Origin: Flavobacteriaceae bacterium
Lineage (GTDB): Bacteria > Bacteroidota > Bacteroidia > Flavobacteriales > Flavobacteriaceae
Direction of reading: 5' to 3'
Assembly (NCBI GenBank): GCA_031277535.1
Contig: JAITMD010000020.1
Coordinates: 17,582 to 81,581 of the forward strand
DNA length: 64,000 bases
Of this stretch, positions 35,357 through 44,617 are shown piece after piece (position 1 is the stretch's first letter; the number at the start of each line of letters is the position of its first letter). A program made the translations under genes and the position numbers. Below the pieces are notes generated by a model. It saw only the letters and a program-made list of their open reading frames with translations. It made no database searches and had not been told where the DNA came from.

Positions 35357-37492
35357 ATGGCAAGAGATTTAAAATATACAAGAAATATTGGTATCGCTGC
35401 TCACATCGATGCTGGTAAGACAACTACGACAGAGCGTATTTTGTTCTATACAGGTAAAAACCATAAGATTGGAGAAACTCACGAAGGGTCTTCAACAATG
35501 GACTGGATGGAGCAAGAGGCTGAAAGAGGTATTACTATTACATCGGCAGCTACTACTTGTACTTGGAGTTTCCCAACAAATCAAGGAGCTAAGTTACCAG
35601 AATCTATGGAGTACCACTTCAATATTATTGATACTCCAGGACACGTTGACTTTACTGTAGAGGTAAACCGTTCTTTACGTGTATTAGATGGATTAGTATT
35701 CTTGTTTAGTGCAGTTGATGGTGTTGAGCCTCAATCTGAAACTAACTGGAGATTAGCTGATAACTATAGAGTTCCACGTATGGGATTCGTTAATAAGATG
35801 GACCGTCAAGGTGCAAACTTCTTAATGGTTTGTCAGCAAGTTAAAGATATGTTGAAATCTAATGCTGTGCCAATCGTATTACCAATTGGTGATGAGGCAG
35901 ATTTCAAAGGAGTAGTTGATTTAGTTAAAAACCGTGCTATTGTATGGCATGATGAGAATAACGGAACAACTTTTGACGTTGTTGAGATTCCAGCTGATAT
36001 GGCTGCGGAAGTAAAACAATACAGAGGTCAGTTAATCGAAGAAATCGCTGCTTATGATGAAAATCTTCTTGAGAAATATATGGAAGATGAGAATTCAATC
36101 ACAGAGGATGAAATTCACGTAGCTTTACGTGCAGCAACTCTTGATATGAGTATCATCCCTATGACTTGTGGATCTTCATTCAAAAATAAAGGAGTTCAGT
36201 TCATGTTAGATGCTGTTTGTCGTTACTTACCTTCTCCAATGGATAAGGAAGGTATTGAAGGAACAAATCCTGATACTGAAGAGCCAATCGTACGTAAACC
36301 ATCTGTAACTGAGCCATTCGCTGCGTTAGCATTTAAAATCGCTACTGACCCATTCGTAGGTCGTTTAGCTTTCTTTAGAGCTTATTCAGGACACTTAGAT
36401 GCTGGATCTTATGTATTGAATACTCGTTCTGGAAACAAAGAGCGTATTTCTCGTATCTACCAAATGCACGCTAACAAACAAAACCCAGTAGAATATATTG
36501 AAGCTGGAGATATTGGAGCTGCTGTAGGATTTAAAGATATCAAAACTGGAGATACTTTATGTGATGAAAAACATCCTATCGTATTAGAAAGCATGGTATT
36601 CCCTGATCCAGTAATCGGTATCGCTATTGAACCAAAAACAAAAGCGGATATGGATAAAATGGGTACTGCTTTAGCTAAATTAGCTGAGGAGGATCCAACT
36701 TTTACAGTTAAAACTGACCAAGCGTCTGGACAAACTGTAATTTCTGGTATGGGTGAGTTACACTTAGACGTACTTATCGATCGTATGAGACGTGAGTTTA
36801 AAGTTGAAGTTAATCAAGGTGAGCCTCAAGTTGAGTACAAAGAAGCTCTTACACGTGAAGCACAACATAGAGAAGCTTATAAAAAGCAATCTGGTGGACG
36901 TGGTAAGTTTGCTGATATCGTATTCAAAATTGGTCCAGCTGATGAAGTTGATGGAAAACCATTCGTAGGATTACAATTCGTAAACGAAGTAAAAGGTGGT
37001 AACGTTCCTAAAGAATATATCCCTTCTGTAGAGAAAGGATTTAAAGAGGCGATGAAACAAGGACCTTTGGCTGGATTCGAAATGGATTCAATGAAAGTAA
37101 CTTTAACTGACGGTTCTTACCACGCGGTTGACTCGGATGCATTATCTTTCGAATTAGCTGCTAAAATGGGTTACAAAGCTGCTGCTAAAGCTGCTGGTGC
37201 TATCATTTTAGAGCCAATCATGAAGTTAGAAGTATTGACTCCAGAAGAAAACATGGGAGATATCGTTGGGGATTTGAACCGTCGTCGTGGACAAATCAAC
37301 AATATGGATGACAGAAATGGAGCTAAAGTTGTTAAGGCTTCTGTACCATTATCTGAAATGTTTGGATATGTTACTACATTGAGAACATTATCATCTGGTA
37401 GAGCTACTTCTACAATGGAGTTCTCTCACTATGCTGAGACACCTTCTAACATTTCTGAAGGAGTTATCGCTAAAGCTAAAGGAAACGCTTAA
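35357..37492 (+). CDS. fusA: Elongation factor G
   Basis: A 711-residue translational GTPase that drives translocation. G1 AHIDAGKTTTTERIL is near residues 15-29, G2 RGITITSAATT, G3 DTPGHVDFT and G4 NKMD. Domains II-V follow, ending with the typical RRRGQINNMDDRNGAKVVKASVPLSEMFGY segment. It lies 12 nt before rpsJ; tuf, which follows fusA in many bacteria, is absent here, as expected for this phylum. Confidence 0.98.
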   Translation: MARDLKYTRNIGIAAHIDAGKTTTTERILFYTGKNHKIGETHEGSSTMDWMEQEAERGITITSAATTCTWSFPTNQGAKLPESMEYHFNIIDTPGHVDFTVEVNRSLRVLDGLVFLFSAVDGVEPQSETNWRLADNYRVPRMGFVNKMDRQGANFLMVCQQVKDMLKSNAVPIVLPIGDEADFKGVVDLVKNRAIVWHDENNGTTFDVVEIPADMAAEVKQYRGQLIEEIAAYDENLLEKYMEDENSITEDEIHVALRAATLDMSIIPMTCGSSFKNKGVQFMLDAVCRYLPSPMDKEGIEGTNPDTEEPIVRKPSVTEPFAALAFKIATDPFVGRLAFFRAYSGHLDAGSYVLNTRSGNKERISRIYQMHANKQNPVEYIEAGDIGAAVGFKDIKTGDTLCDEKHPIVLESMVFPDPVIGIAIEPKTKADMDKMGTALAKLAEEDPTFTVKTDQASGQTVISGMGELHLDVLIDRMRREFKVEVNQGEPQVEYKEALTREAQHREAYKKQSGGRGKFADIVFKIGPADEVDGKPFVGLQFVNEVKGGNVPKEYIPSVEKGFKEAMKQGPLAGFEMDSMKVTLTDGSYHAVDSDALSFELAAKMGYKAAAKAAGAIILEPIMKLEVLTPEENMGDIVGDLNRRRGQINNMDDRNGAKVVKASVPLSEMFGYVTTLRTLSSGRATSTMEFSHYAETPSNISEGVIAKAKGNA

Positions 37493-37504
37493 TCTAAGAG
37501 AAAA

Positions 37505-37810
37505 ATGAGTCAAAAAATCAGAATAAAATTAAAATCTTACGATCATATGTTGGTTGATAAATCAGCAGAGAAAATCGTAAAAACTGTAAAAAGTACAGGA
37601 GCAGTTGTAACTGGACCAATTCCATTACCAACTAACAAAAAAATCTTTACTGTTTTACGTTCTCCACACGTGAACAAAAAAGCAAGAGAGCAGTTTGAAG
37701 TTAGTTCATACAAAAGATTGTTAGATATCTATTCTTCTTCTTCAAAAACAATTGACGCTTTAATGAAATTAGAGTTGCCAAGTGGTGTTGAAGTTGAGAT
37801 TAAAGTGTGA
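37505..37810 (+). CDS. rpsJ: 30S ribosomal protein S10
   Basis: A 101-residue S10 (IRIKLKSYDHMLVDKSAEKIV and GPIPLPTNKKIFTVLRSPHVNKKAREQFE). A 30S head protein, also the NusE factor in antitermination. It is joined to fusA rather than to rplC; a 114-nt gap with a large hairpin follows. Confidence 0.98.
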   Translation: MSQKIRIKLKSYDHMLVDKSAEKIVKTVKSTGAVVTGPIPLPTNKKIFTVLRSPHVNKKAREQFEVSSYKRLLDIYSSSSKTIDALMKLELPSGVEVEIKV

Positions 37811-37838
37811 TCTTAAACATTCAATAAGTAATATATAA

Positions 37839-37880
37839 AAGATAAGTATTGAGGTGGATAGCACTTCAATACTTATTCTT
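37839..37880 (+). promoter_or_regulatory. Large hairpin between rpsJ and rplC
   Basis: A 15-bp core stem with one G-T wobble (37842-37856 with 37862-37876), extendable to 18 bp over a bulge, loop GATAG, followed by a T-rich stretch. It fills the only long gap in the S10 part of the cluster. Position before rplC-rplD suggests an attenuator or r-protein binding leader, for example for L4, which represses the S10 operon in enterobacteria. That role is inference. Confidence 0.6.
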
Positions 37881-37924
37881 TTCAAGTGAATAAAATAAAC
37901 ATTATTAATTATAAATAAATATTT

Positions 37925-38542
37925 ATGTCTGGGTTAATTGGTAAAAAAATCGGCATGACTAGTATTTTCGATGAAAATGGAAAAAATATTCCATGTACAG
38001 TAATCGAATTAGGTCCAAATGTCGTTACCCAAGTCAGAACCATAGAGGTTGACGGGTATGAAGCGTTACAACTTGGTTTCGATGACAAGACAGAGAAGCA
38101 TTCTACAAAAGCTGAGTTAGGTCACTTTAAGAAAGCTGGTACATCTGCTAAGAAAAAAGTCGTTGAAATTAAAGAATTCGCAGGAGAGTATAAATTAGGT
38201 GATGTTATCACAGCTGATTTATTCATGGAAGGTGAATTTGTAGACGTTCAAGGAGTATCTAAAGGTAAAGGTTTCCAAGGGGTAGTTAAACGTCACGGAT
38301 TTGGTGGGGTTGGACAAGTAACTCACGGACAAAAAAACCGTTTAAGAGCACCTGGATCTGTAGGAGCTTCTTCTTATCCATCAAGAGTATTCAAAGGAAT
38401 GCGTATGGCAGGAAGAATGGGTGGAGTAAATGTAACAGTACAAAATCTTAGAGTTTTAAAAGTAGTTGCTGATAAGAATCTACTTGTGGTTAAAGGAGCA
38501 ATTCCAGGACACAAAAACTCTTATGTAATCGTTCAGAAGTAA
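37925..38542 (+). CDS. rplC: 50S ribosomal protein L3
   Basis: A 205-residue L3 that binds 23S rRNA domain VI near the peptidyl-transferase centre. GLIGKKIGMTSIFDENG and the central loop RHGFGGVGQVTHGQKNRLRAPGSVG are diagnostic. The stop overlaps the rplD start by one base (TAATG). Confidence 0.98.
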   Translation: MSGLIGKKIGMTSIFDENGKNIPCTVIELGPNVVTQVRTIEVDGYEALQLGFDDKTEKHSTKAELGHFKKAGTSAKKKVVEIKEFAGEYKLGDVITADLFMEGEFVDVQGVSKGKGFQGVVKRHGFGGVGQVTHGQKNRLRAPGSVGASSYPSRVFKGMRMAGRMGGVNVTVQNLRVLKVVADKNLLVVKGAIPGHKNSYVIVQK

Positions 38543-39171
38543 TGGAAGTAAAAGTTTTAGATATCACAGGAAAAGATACTGGTAGAAAAGTTGAACTTTT
38601 AGATTCAGTATTCGGTGTAGAACCAAATAATCATGCAGTATATCTTGATGTTAAACAATATTTAGCAAATCAAAGACAAGGTACTCATAAAGCTAAAGAA
38701 AGAGCTGAGATCTCTGGAAGTACTCGCAAGATTAAAAAACAAAAAGGAACAGGAACTGCGAGAGCAGGAAGTATTAAATCTCCAGTGTTCCGTGGAGGAG
38801 GTAGAGTTTTCGGACCAAGACCAAGAAGCTACTCTTTCAAATTGAACAAAGGTTTAAAACGTTTAGCGAGAAAATCTGCTTTTTCAATCAAGATGCAAGA
38901 GTCAAATTTAATCGTAGTTGAAAACTTTAATTTCGAAGCTCCAAGTACAAAAGCATTCATCAAAGTATTGAGTGGTTTAGGGTTGGAAAATAAAAAATCT
39001 CTATTTGTGTTTGGTGAATCAAATAAAAATGTATATTTGTCATCACGCAATTTAGGGAAGGCTGCTGTTGTAACTAATTCTGAATTAAGTACTTACGCTA
39101 TTTTAAACGCGGGAAGTTTAGTATTAACAGAGGGTTCTGTAGCAGGAATTGTTGAAAATTTAAGCAAATAA
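38542..39171 (+). CDS. rplD: 50S ribosomal protein L4
   Basis: A 209-residue L4. The tunnel loop is visible as GSTRKIKKQKGTGTARAGSIKSP with RGGGRVFGPRPRSYSF. It is coupled to rplC by a one-base overlap. In other bacteria L4 represses its own operon, which makes the upstream rpsJ-rplC hairpin notable. Confidence 0.98.
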   Translation: MEVKVLDITGKDTGRKVELLDSVFGVEPNNHAVYLDVKQYLANQRQGTHKAKERAEISGSTRKIKKQKGTGTARAGSIKSPVFRGGGRVFGPRPRSYSFKLNKGLKRLARKSAFSIKMQESNLIVVENFNFEAPSTKAFIKVLSGLGLENKKSLFVFGESNKNVYLSSRNLGKAAVVTNSELSTYAILNAGSLVLTEGSVAGIVENLSK

Positions 39172-39178
39172 TAAGAAC

Positions 39179-39469
39179 ATGAGTGTTTTAATTAAGCCTA
39201 TAATTACGGAAAAAATCACTAAAGATGGTGAGGTTTTCGGCCGTTACGGTTTCGTAGTAGATAAAAGAGTTAACAAAATTGAGATCAAAAAAGCGGTTGA
39301 GGCTGCTTATGGTGTTACTGTTGTTAATGTTAATACTATGAACGTTGGTGCAAAACGTTCTGTTAAGTATACAAAGAGCGGAATGATCCAAGCGAAAACT
39401 AACGCTTACAAAAAAGCGATAGTTGAATTGAAAGAAGGAGATAGTATAGACTTTTATTCAAATATCTAA
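39179..39469 (+). CDS. rplW: 50S ribosomal protein L23
   Basis: A 96-residue L23 at the tunnel exit, docking site for trigger factor and SRP. IIKPIITEKIT-type start (LIKPIITEKITKDGE) and VNTMNVGAKRSVKYTKSG are family features. 7 nt after rplD, 6 nt before rplB. Confidence 0.97.
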   Translation: MSVLIKPIITEKITKDGEVFGRYGFVVDKRVNKIEIKKAVEAAYGVTVVNVNTMNVGAKRSVKYTKSGMIQAKTNAYKKAIVELKEGDSIDFYSNI

Positions 39470-39475
39470 TAAATA

Positions 39476-40300
39476 ATGTCAGTTAGAAAATTAAAACCTA
39501 TTACCCCAGGTCAGCGTTTTAGAGTTGTGAATAGTTTTGACGCTATTACAACTGATAAGCCGGAGCGTAGTTTACTTGCACCGAAAAAAAAATCTGGAGG
39601 TAGAAATAGTCAAGGAAAAATGACCATGCGCTACATGGGTGGTGGTCATAAACAAAGATACCGTTTGGTAGATTTTAAAAGAACTAAAGCTGGAGTTCCT
39701 GCTGTAGTTAAAACTATTGAGTACGATCCAAACCGTTCAGCATTTATTTCTTTAATCGCTTATGCAGATGGAGCTAAGTCTTACATTATTGCTCAAAGTG
39801 GTTTGAAAGTTGGACAAACTGTAGTTTCAGGACCTGAAGCTTCACCTGAGGTAGGAAATGCAATGCCTTTAAGCAAAATTCCATTAGGAACTGTTATTTC
39901 TTGCATCGAATTACGCCCTGGACAAGGAGCTGTAATCGCTCGTTCAGCTGGAACATTTGCTCAGTTAGTTGCGAGAGATGGTAAATATGCTACTATCAAA
40001 ATGCCATCTGGAGAGATCCGTTTGATTTTGTTAGAGTGTATGGCTACAATCGGAGCTGTATCTAATCATGATCACCAATTAATCGTTTCTGGTAAAGCTG
40101 GTAGATCAAGATGGTTAGGAAGAAGACCAAGAACAAGACCAGTAGCTATGAACCCGGTAGATCATCCAATGGGAGGTGGAGAAGGTCGTTCGTCAGGAGG
40201 ACACCCACGTTCAAGAAAAGGTTTACCTGCTAAAGGTTATAGAACTCGTTCTAAGGTTAAGTCGAGTAATAAGTATATCGTTGAACGTAGAAAGAAATAA
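39476..40300 (+). CDS. rplB: 50S ribosomal protein L2
   Basis: A 274-residue L2, required for subunit association and peptidyl transfer. The conserved C-terminal VAMNPVDHPMGGGEGRSSGG segment holds the functionally important histidine. Start MSVRKLKPITPGQRF is standard for the family. Confidence 0.98.
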   Translation: MSVRKLKPITPGQRFRVVNSFDAITTDKPERSLLAPKKKSGGRNSQGKMTMRYMGGGHKQRYRLVDFKRTKAGVPAVVKTIEYDPNRSAFISLIAYADGAKSYIIAQSGLKVGQTVVSGPEASPEVGNAMPLSKIPLGTVISCIELRPGQGAVIARSAGTFAQLVARDGKYATIKMPSGEIRLILLECMATIGAVSNHDHQLIVSGKAGRSRWLGRRPRTRPVAMNPVDHPMGGGEGRSSGGHPRSRKGLPAKGYRTRSKVKSSNKYIVERRKK

Positions 40301-40311
40301 AAGATTAAGAC

Positions 40312-40590
40312 ATGGCACGTTCGTTAAAAAAAGGACCTTATGTTCACTATAAATTAGAGAAAAAAGTTCAACAAAATATTGAAGGAGGAAATAAAGGAGT
40401 TGTTAAGACATGGTCTAGAGCTTCAATGATTACTCCAGATTTCGTTGGTCAAACTATTGCAGTGCATAATGGTCGTCAGTTTGTTCCTGTTTATGTTACA
40501 GAGAACATGGTAGGACATAAATTAGGTGAATTTTCTCCAACAAGATCTTTTAGAGGTCATGCTGGTGCAAAGAATAAAGGTAAAAAATAA
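40312..40590 (+). CDS. rpsS: 30S ribosomal protein S19
   Basis: A 92-residue S19 (RSLKKGPYVHYKLEKKV; TWSRASMITPDFVGQTIAVHNG; GHKLGEFSPTRSFRGH). Binds S13 in the 30S head. 11 nt after rplB. Confidence 0.98.
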   Translation: MARSLKKGPYVHYKLEKKVQQNIEGGNKGVVKTWSRASMITPDFVGQTIAVHNGRQFVPVYVTENMVGHKLGEFSPTRSFRGHAGAKNKGKK

Positions 40591-40599
40591 TAAGAAGCT

Positions 40600-41010
40600 A
40601 TGGGAGTTCGTAAAAGAGAGAGAGCTGAGCAAATAAAAGAAGCTAACAAGCAAGTTGCTTTTGCTAAGCTAAATAATTGCCCTACTTCTCCAAGAAAGAT
40701 GCGCTTAGTAGCGGATTTAGTAAGAGGTCTGAAAGTAGAAAAAGCTTTAAATATATTAAAATTCAGTTCAAAAGATGCTTCTCGTAGTTTAGAGAAATTA
40801 CTTTTGTCTGCAATTGCTAACTGGCAAGCTAAAAACAGCGAAGCTAATATTGAAGAAGCTGGTTTAGTTGTGAAAGAAATTAGAGTAGATGGAGGAATGA
40901 TGTTGAAAAGACTTCGTCCTGCACCTCAAGGAAGAGCACACAGAATAAGAAAACGTTCTAATCACGTAACAATCGTATTAGGATCTAATAATAACACACA
41001 AAGCAATTAA
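40600..41010 (+). CDS. rplV: 50S ribosomal protein L22
   Basis: A 136-residue L22 whose beta hairpin lines the exit tunnel. NNCPTSPRKMRLVADLVRG and the hairpin MMLKRLRPAPQGRAHRIRKRSNHVTIVL are clear. The N-terminus has a short charged extension (MGVRKRERAEQIKEANKQ) relative to E. coli. Confidence 0.97.
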   Translation: MGVRKRERAEQIKEANKQVAFAKLNNCPTSPRKMRLVADLVRGLKVEKALNILKFSSKDASRSLEKLLLSAIANWQAKNSEANIEEAGLVVKEIRVDGGMMLKRLRPAPQGRAHRIRKRSNHVTIVLGSNNNTQSN

Positions 41011-41018
41011 TAAGCAGT

Positions 41019-41738
41019 ATGGGACAAAAAACTAATCCAATCGGGAATCGTCTTGGTATTATTAGAGGATGGGACTCAAACTGGTATGGTGGTAATGACT
41101 ATGGTGATAAAATCGCTGAAGATTTTAAAATCAGAAAGTACATCCATGCTCGTTTATCGAAAGCTAGTGTATCAAAAGTAATCATTGAGAGAACTTTGAA
41201 ACTTGTAACCGTTACTATCACTACTGCAAGACCTGGTATCATTATTGGGAAAGGTGGACAAGAGGTAGACAAGTTGAAAGAGGAATTGAAAAAGATTACT
41301 GAGAAGGAAGTTCAAATCAATATCTTTGAAATTAAGAGACCTGAGCTTGATGCGTTCTTAGTGGCTGCTAGTATTGCGCGTCAAATCGAAAACAGAATTT
41401 CTTACCGTAGAGCAATCCGTATGGCTATTGGTGCTGCGATGAGAATGAATGCTGAAGGAATCAAAGTTATGATTTCTGGTCGTTTGAATGGAGCTGAAAT
41501 GGCACGTTCTGAAACTTTCAAAGATGGACGTATTCCTTTATCAACTTTCAGAGCTGATATTGATTACGCACTTGCAGAAGCTCACACTACTTATGGTAGA
41601 ATGGGAATCAAAGTGTGGATCATGAAAGGTGAGGTTTATGGAAAAAGAGACCTTTCTCCGTTAGCTGGTATGGATAAAAAACAATCTAAACCATCAGGGT
41701 CTAAACAAGGAAAACCTAACCCACGCAAAAGAAAGTAA
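41019..41738 (+). CDS. rpsC: 30S ribosomal protein S3
   Basis: A 239-residue S3 at the mRNA entry site. The type II KH domain shows ARPGIIIGKGGQEVDKLKEEL. The C-terminal domain has SGRLNGAEMARSE and ends in a basic tail (KKQSKPSGSKQGKPNPRKRK). 8 nt after rplV. Confidence 0.98.
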   Translation: MGQKTNPIGNRLGIIRGWDSNWYGGNDYGDKIAEDFKIRKYIHARLSKASVSKVIIERTLKLVTVTITTARPGIIIGKGGQEVDKLKEELKKITEKEVQINIFEIKRPELDAFLVAASIARQIENRISYRRAIRMAIGAAMRMNAEGIKVMISGRLNGAEMARSETFKDGRIPLSTFRADIDYALAEAHTTYGRMGIKVWIMKGEVYGKRDLSPLAGMDKKQSKPSGSKQGKPNPRKRK

Positions 41739-41756
41739 TTTTTAAACTGAAGAAAA

Positions 41757-42176
41757 ATGTTACAGCCTAAAAGAACAAAATACCGTAAGGTACAGAAAGG
41801 TAAAATGAAAGGGATTTCTCAAAGAGGGCATGAACTTTCAAATGGTATGTTTGGAATCAAATCTATGGACTCTGCATTTATCACTTCTCGTCAAATCGAA
41901 GCTGCGCGTATTGCTGCAACTCGTTTTATGAAACGTGAAGGACAATTGTGGATTAAGATTTTCCCAGACAAGCCTATTACTAAAAAGCCTCTTGAAGTAC
42001 GTATGGGTAAAGGAAAAGGTGCAGTAGAGTACTGGGTTGCTGTGGTAAAACCAGGAAAAATTATGTTTGAAGTTGGTGGAGTGCCAATTTCTGTAGCTAA
42101 AGAAGCTTTACGCTTAGCTGCTCAAAAACTTCCTGTGAAAACTAAATTTGTAATTGCTAGAGATTTCGAAGCATAA
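41757..42176 (+). CDS. rplP: 50S ribosomal protein L16
   Basis: A 139-residue L16 at the tRNA elbow site. LQPKRTKYRKVQKGKMKG and RMGKGKGAVEYWVAVVKPGKIMFE are diagnostic. Followed after 12 nt by rpmC. Confidence 0.98.
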   Translation: MLQPKRTKYRKVQKGKMKGISQRGHELSNGMFGIKSMDSAFITSRQIEAARIAATRFMKREGQLWIKIFPDKPITKKPLEVRMGKGKGAVEYWVAVVKPGKIMFEVGGVPISVAKEALRLAAQKLPVKTKFVIARDFEA

Positions 42177-42188
42177 TCTAATTTTATC

Positions 42189-42380
42189 ATGAAACAATCT
42201 GAAATAGTAAATCTATCTGTAGCTGACTTACAAACTCAGTTAAATGAGTTAACTAGCACGTTGAATAGCTTAAAAGGTGCTCATGCAATTTCTCCAATCG
42301 AGAATCCTATCCAAATTAGAAATGTGAGAAGAGCTATTGCAAGAGTAAAAACTGAATTAAGCAAAAGAGAGTTACAATAA
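42189..42380 (+). CDS. rpmC: 50S ribosomal protein L29
   Basis: A 63-residue, two-helix L29 near the tunnel exit (LSVADLQTQLNELTSTLNSLKGAHAISPIENPIQIRNVRRAIARVKTEL in outline). Placement between rplP and rpsQ is canonical. Confidence 0.96.
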   Translation: MKQSEIVNLSVADLQTQLNELTSTLNSLKGAHAISPIENPIQIRNVRRAIARVKTELSKRELQ

Positions 42381-42397
42381 TTGTATTCTGCTGAAAG

Positions 42398-42655
42398 ATG
42401 GAAAATAGAAAATTAAGAAAAGAAAGAATAGGTGTTGTTACTAGCAACAAAATGGAGAAATCTATTGTTGTGTCTGAAGTGAACAGAGTAAAGCACCCAT
42501 TATATGGAAAGTTCGTGTTGAAAACGAAAAAATACGTTGCACACGACGAAACAAATGACTGCAACATTGGTGATACAGTTAGAATTATGGAGACACGTCC
42601 ATTATCTAAATCAAAATGTTGGAGATTAGTTGAAATCATTGAAAGAGCGAAATAA
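42398..42655 (+). CDS. rpsQ: 30S ribosomal protein S17
   Basis: An 85-residue OB-fold S17 (RKERIGVVTSNKMEKSIVV; HPLYGKFVLKTKKYVAHDE; IGDTVRIMETRPLSKSK). 2 nt before rplN. Confidence 0.97.
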   Translation: MENRKLRKERIGVVTSNKMEKSIVVSEVNRVKHPLYGKFVLKTKKYVAHDETNDCNIGDTVRIMETRPLSKSKCWRLVEIIERAK

Positions 42656-42657
42656 TT

Positions 42658-43026
42658 ATGGTACAACAGGAATCTAGACTTAAAGTAGCAGATAACACGG
42701 GAGCAAAAGAAGTTTTGACAATCCGTGTTTTAGGAGGAACAAAACGTCGTTATGCCTCTGTAGGAGATAAAATTGTAGTTTCTATTAAGGACGCAACTCC
42801 AAACGGAAGTGTAAAGAAAGGAGCTGTATCAACTGCAGTTGTTGTTCGTACTAAAAAAGAAGTTAGAAGAGCTGATGGTTCGTACATCAGATTTGACGAT
42901 AACGCATGTGTGTTATTGAATGCAGCTGGTGAGATGAGAGGTACTCGTGTATTCGGTCCAGTAGCAAGAGAACTTCGTGAAAAACAATTCATGAAAATTG
43001 TATCATTAGCACCTGAGGTGTTATAA
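42658..43026 (+). CDS. rplN: 50S ribosomal protein L14
   Basis: A 122-residue L14 at the intersubunit face. VQQESRLKVADNTGAKEVLTI and GTRVFGPVARELREKQFMKIVSLAPEVL are near-universal signatures. Confidence 0.98.
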   Translation: MVQQESRLKVADNTGAKEVLTIRVLGGTKRRYASVGDKIVVSIKDATPNGSVKKGAVSTAVVVRTKKEVRRADGSYIRFDDNACVLLNAAGEMRGTRVFGPVARELREKQFMKIVSLAPEVL

Positions 43027-43038
43027 TTCGTTCAAAAA

Positions 43039-43353
43039 ATGATTAAGCTAAAGATAAAAACAGGAGATACAGTACGCGTTATCGCTGGAGATCATAAAGG
43101 TCTTGAAGGTAAAGTTGTACGTGTATTACGTGAGAAGAACAAAGCTATTGTTGAAGGGGTGAATTTTATTTCAAAACACGTTAAGCCAAGTGCTTCTAAC
43201 CCTCAAGGTGGAATTGTTAAAAGAGAAGCTCCACTTCACATTTCTAACTTAGCGATCGTAGATCCTAAGACAAATGAGACTACTAAAGTAGCTATCAAAA
43301 ATGAAAATGGGAAGAACGTAAGAGTTTCTAAAAAATCTAATCAAGTATTATAG
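43039..43353 (+). CDS. rplX: 50S ribosomal protein L24
   Basis: A 104-residue assembly initiator with a KOW motif at its start (KTGDTVRVIAGDHKGLEGKVVRVL). VEGVNFISKHVKPSASNPQGGIVKREAPLHISNLAI in outline follows the family. Confidence 0.97.
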   Translation: MIKLKIKTGDTVRVIAGDHKGLEGKVVRVLREKNKAIVEGVNFISKHVKPSASNPQGGIVKREAPLHISNLAIVDPKTNETTKVAIKNENGKNVRVSKKSNQVL

Positions 43354-43355
43354 TT

Positions 43356-43907
43356 ATGGCTTATATACCAAGACTTAAAGAAGAATATAAAAGCAGAGTA
43401 ATCTCTGCTCTTACTGAGGAATTTGGTTACAAAAACGTTATGCAAGTTCCAAAACTTGAGAAAATCGTTGTTAGCCGTGGTGTTGGAGCTGCTGTATCTG
43501 ATAAAAAATTAGTTGACTACGCTGTAGAAGAATTAACTAAAATTACAGGACAAAAAGCAGTTGCTACAATTTCTAAAAAAGACGTTGCTACGTTTAAATT
43601 AAGAAAAGGAATGCCAATTGGAGCTAAAGTAACTTTACGTGGAGAGAAAATGTATGAGTTCTTAGATCGTTTAGTAACTTCAGCTTTACCACGAGTTAGA
43701 GATTTCTCAGGAATTAAATCTGACGGATTCGATGGAAGAGGAAATTACAACTTAGGAGTAACTGAGCAAATTATTTTCCCTGAAATTAATATTGATAAAG
43801 TAAACAAAATCGCTGGTTTCGATATCACTTTCGTAACATCTGCTAACACAGATAAAGAAGCGAAATCTTTACTTGCTGAATTAGGATTACCTTTTAAAAA
43901 GAATTAA
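43356..43907 (+). CDS. rplE: 50S ribosomal protein L5
   Basis: A 183-residue L5 that binds 5S rRNA. KIVVSRGVGAAVSDKK, GQKAVATISKKDVATFKLRKGMPIG and LGVTEQIIFPEINIDKV are clear. 2-nt spacers on both sides. Confidence 0.98.
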   Translation: MAYIPRLKEEYKSRVISALTEEFGYKNVMQVPKLEKIVVSRGVGAAVSDKKLVDYAVEELTKITGQKAVATISKKDVATFKLRKGMPIGAKVTLRGEKMYEFLDRLVTSALPRVRDFSGIKSDGFDGRGNYNLGVTEQIIFPEINIDKVNKIAGFDITFVTSANTDKEAKSLLAELGLPFKKN

Positions 43908-43909
43908 GT

Positions 43910-44179
43910 ATGGCTAAAGAATCAATGAAAGCCCGTGAGGTAAAAAGACAAGCATTAGTAGATAAATATGCTGCTAAAAGAAAAGCACTTTTAGAAGCTG
44001 GTGACTACGAAGGGTTACAAAAATTACCTAAAAATGCTTCTCCAGTACGTTTACACAATAGATGTAAATTAACAGGAAGACCAAGAGGGTATATGCGTCA
44101 ATTCGGTATTTCTCGTGTTACTTTCCGTGAGATGGCAAATAATGGATTGATACCAGGAGTTAAAAAGGCAAGTTGGTAA
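43910..44179 (+). CDS. rpsN: 30S ribosomal protein S14, zinc-independent form
   Basis: An 89-residue S14. Its length and NRCKLTGRPRGYMRQFGISRVTFREMA without a CxxC...CxxC ribbon identify the longer, cysteine-poor (zinc-free) type. Only one cysteine is present. Confidence 0.97.
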   Translation: MAKESMKAREVKRQALVDKYAAKRKALLEAGDYEGLQKLPKNASPVRLHNRCKLTGRPRGYMRQFGISRVTFREMANNGLIPGVKKASW

Positions 44180-44201
44180 TTAAGATTTAAAGGTAAAAAC
44201 A

Positions 44202-44600
44202 ATGTATACAGATCCAATAGCAGATTTCCTTACAAGAATCAGAAACGCTGTAAGAGCTAACCACAAAGTGGTAGAAATTCCAGCTTCTAACTTCAAAAAA
44301 GAAATCACAAAAATTTTATTCGATCAAGGATATATCCTAAGCTATAAATTTGATGACAGTACTGTACAAGGTACAATCAAGATAGCTTTGAAATATGACA
44401 AGGACACGAAAGAGTCAGTAATTAGAGATATCCAAAGAATTAGTAAACCAGGTTTACGTAAATATGCTTCTGCAACTGATCTTCCAAGAATCTTAAATGG
44501 TTTAGGAATTGCGATTGTTTCTACATCAAAAGGTTTGATGACAGGAAAACAAGCAAAACAACTTAATGTTGGTGGTGAAGTAGTTTGTTACGTATACTAA
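44202..44600 (+). CDS. rpsH: 30S ribosomal protein S8
   Basis: A 132-residue S8, binder of the 16S central domain and autoregulator of the spc operon in E. coli. TDPIADFLTRIRNA and ISTSKGLMTG-type end (VSTSKGLMTGKQAKQLNVGGEVVCYVY in outline) are standard. Confidence 0.98.
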   Translation: MYTDPIADFLTRIRNAVRANHKVVEIPASNFKKEITKILFDQGYILSYKFDDSTVQGTIKIALKYDKDTKESVIRDIQRISKPGLRKYASATDLPRILNGLGIAIVSTSKGLMTGKQAKQLNVGGEVVCYVY

Positions 44601-44617
44601 TTTAAAAAGACTTAGAG

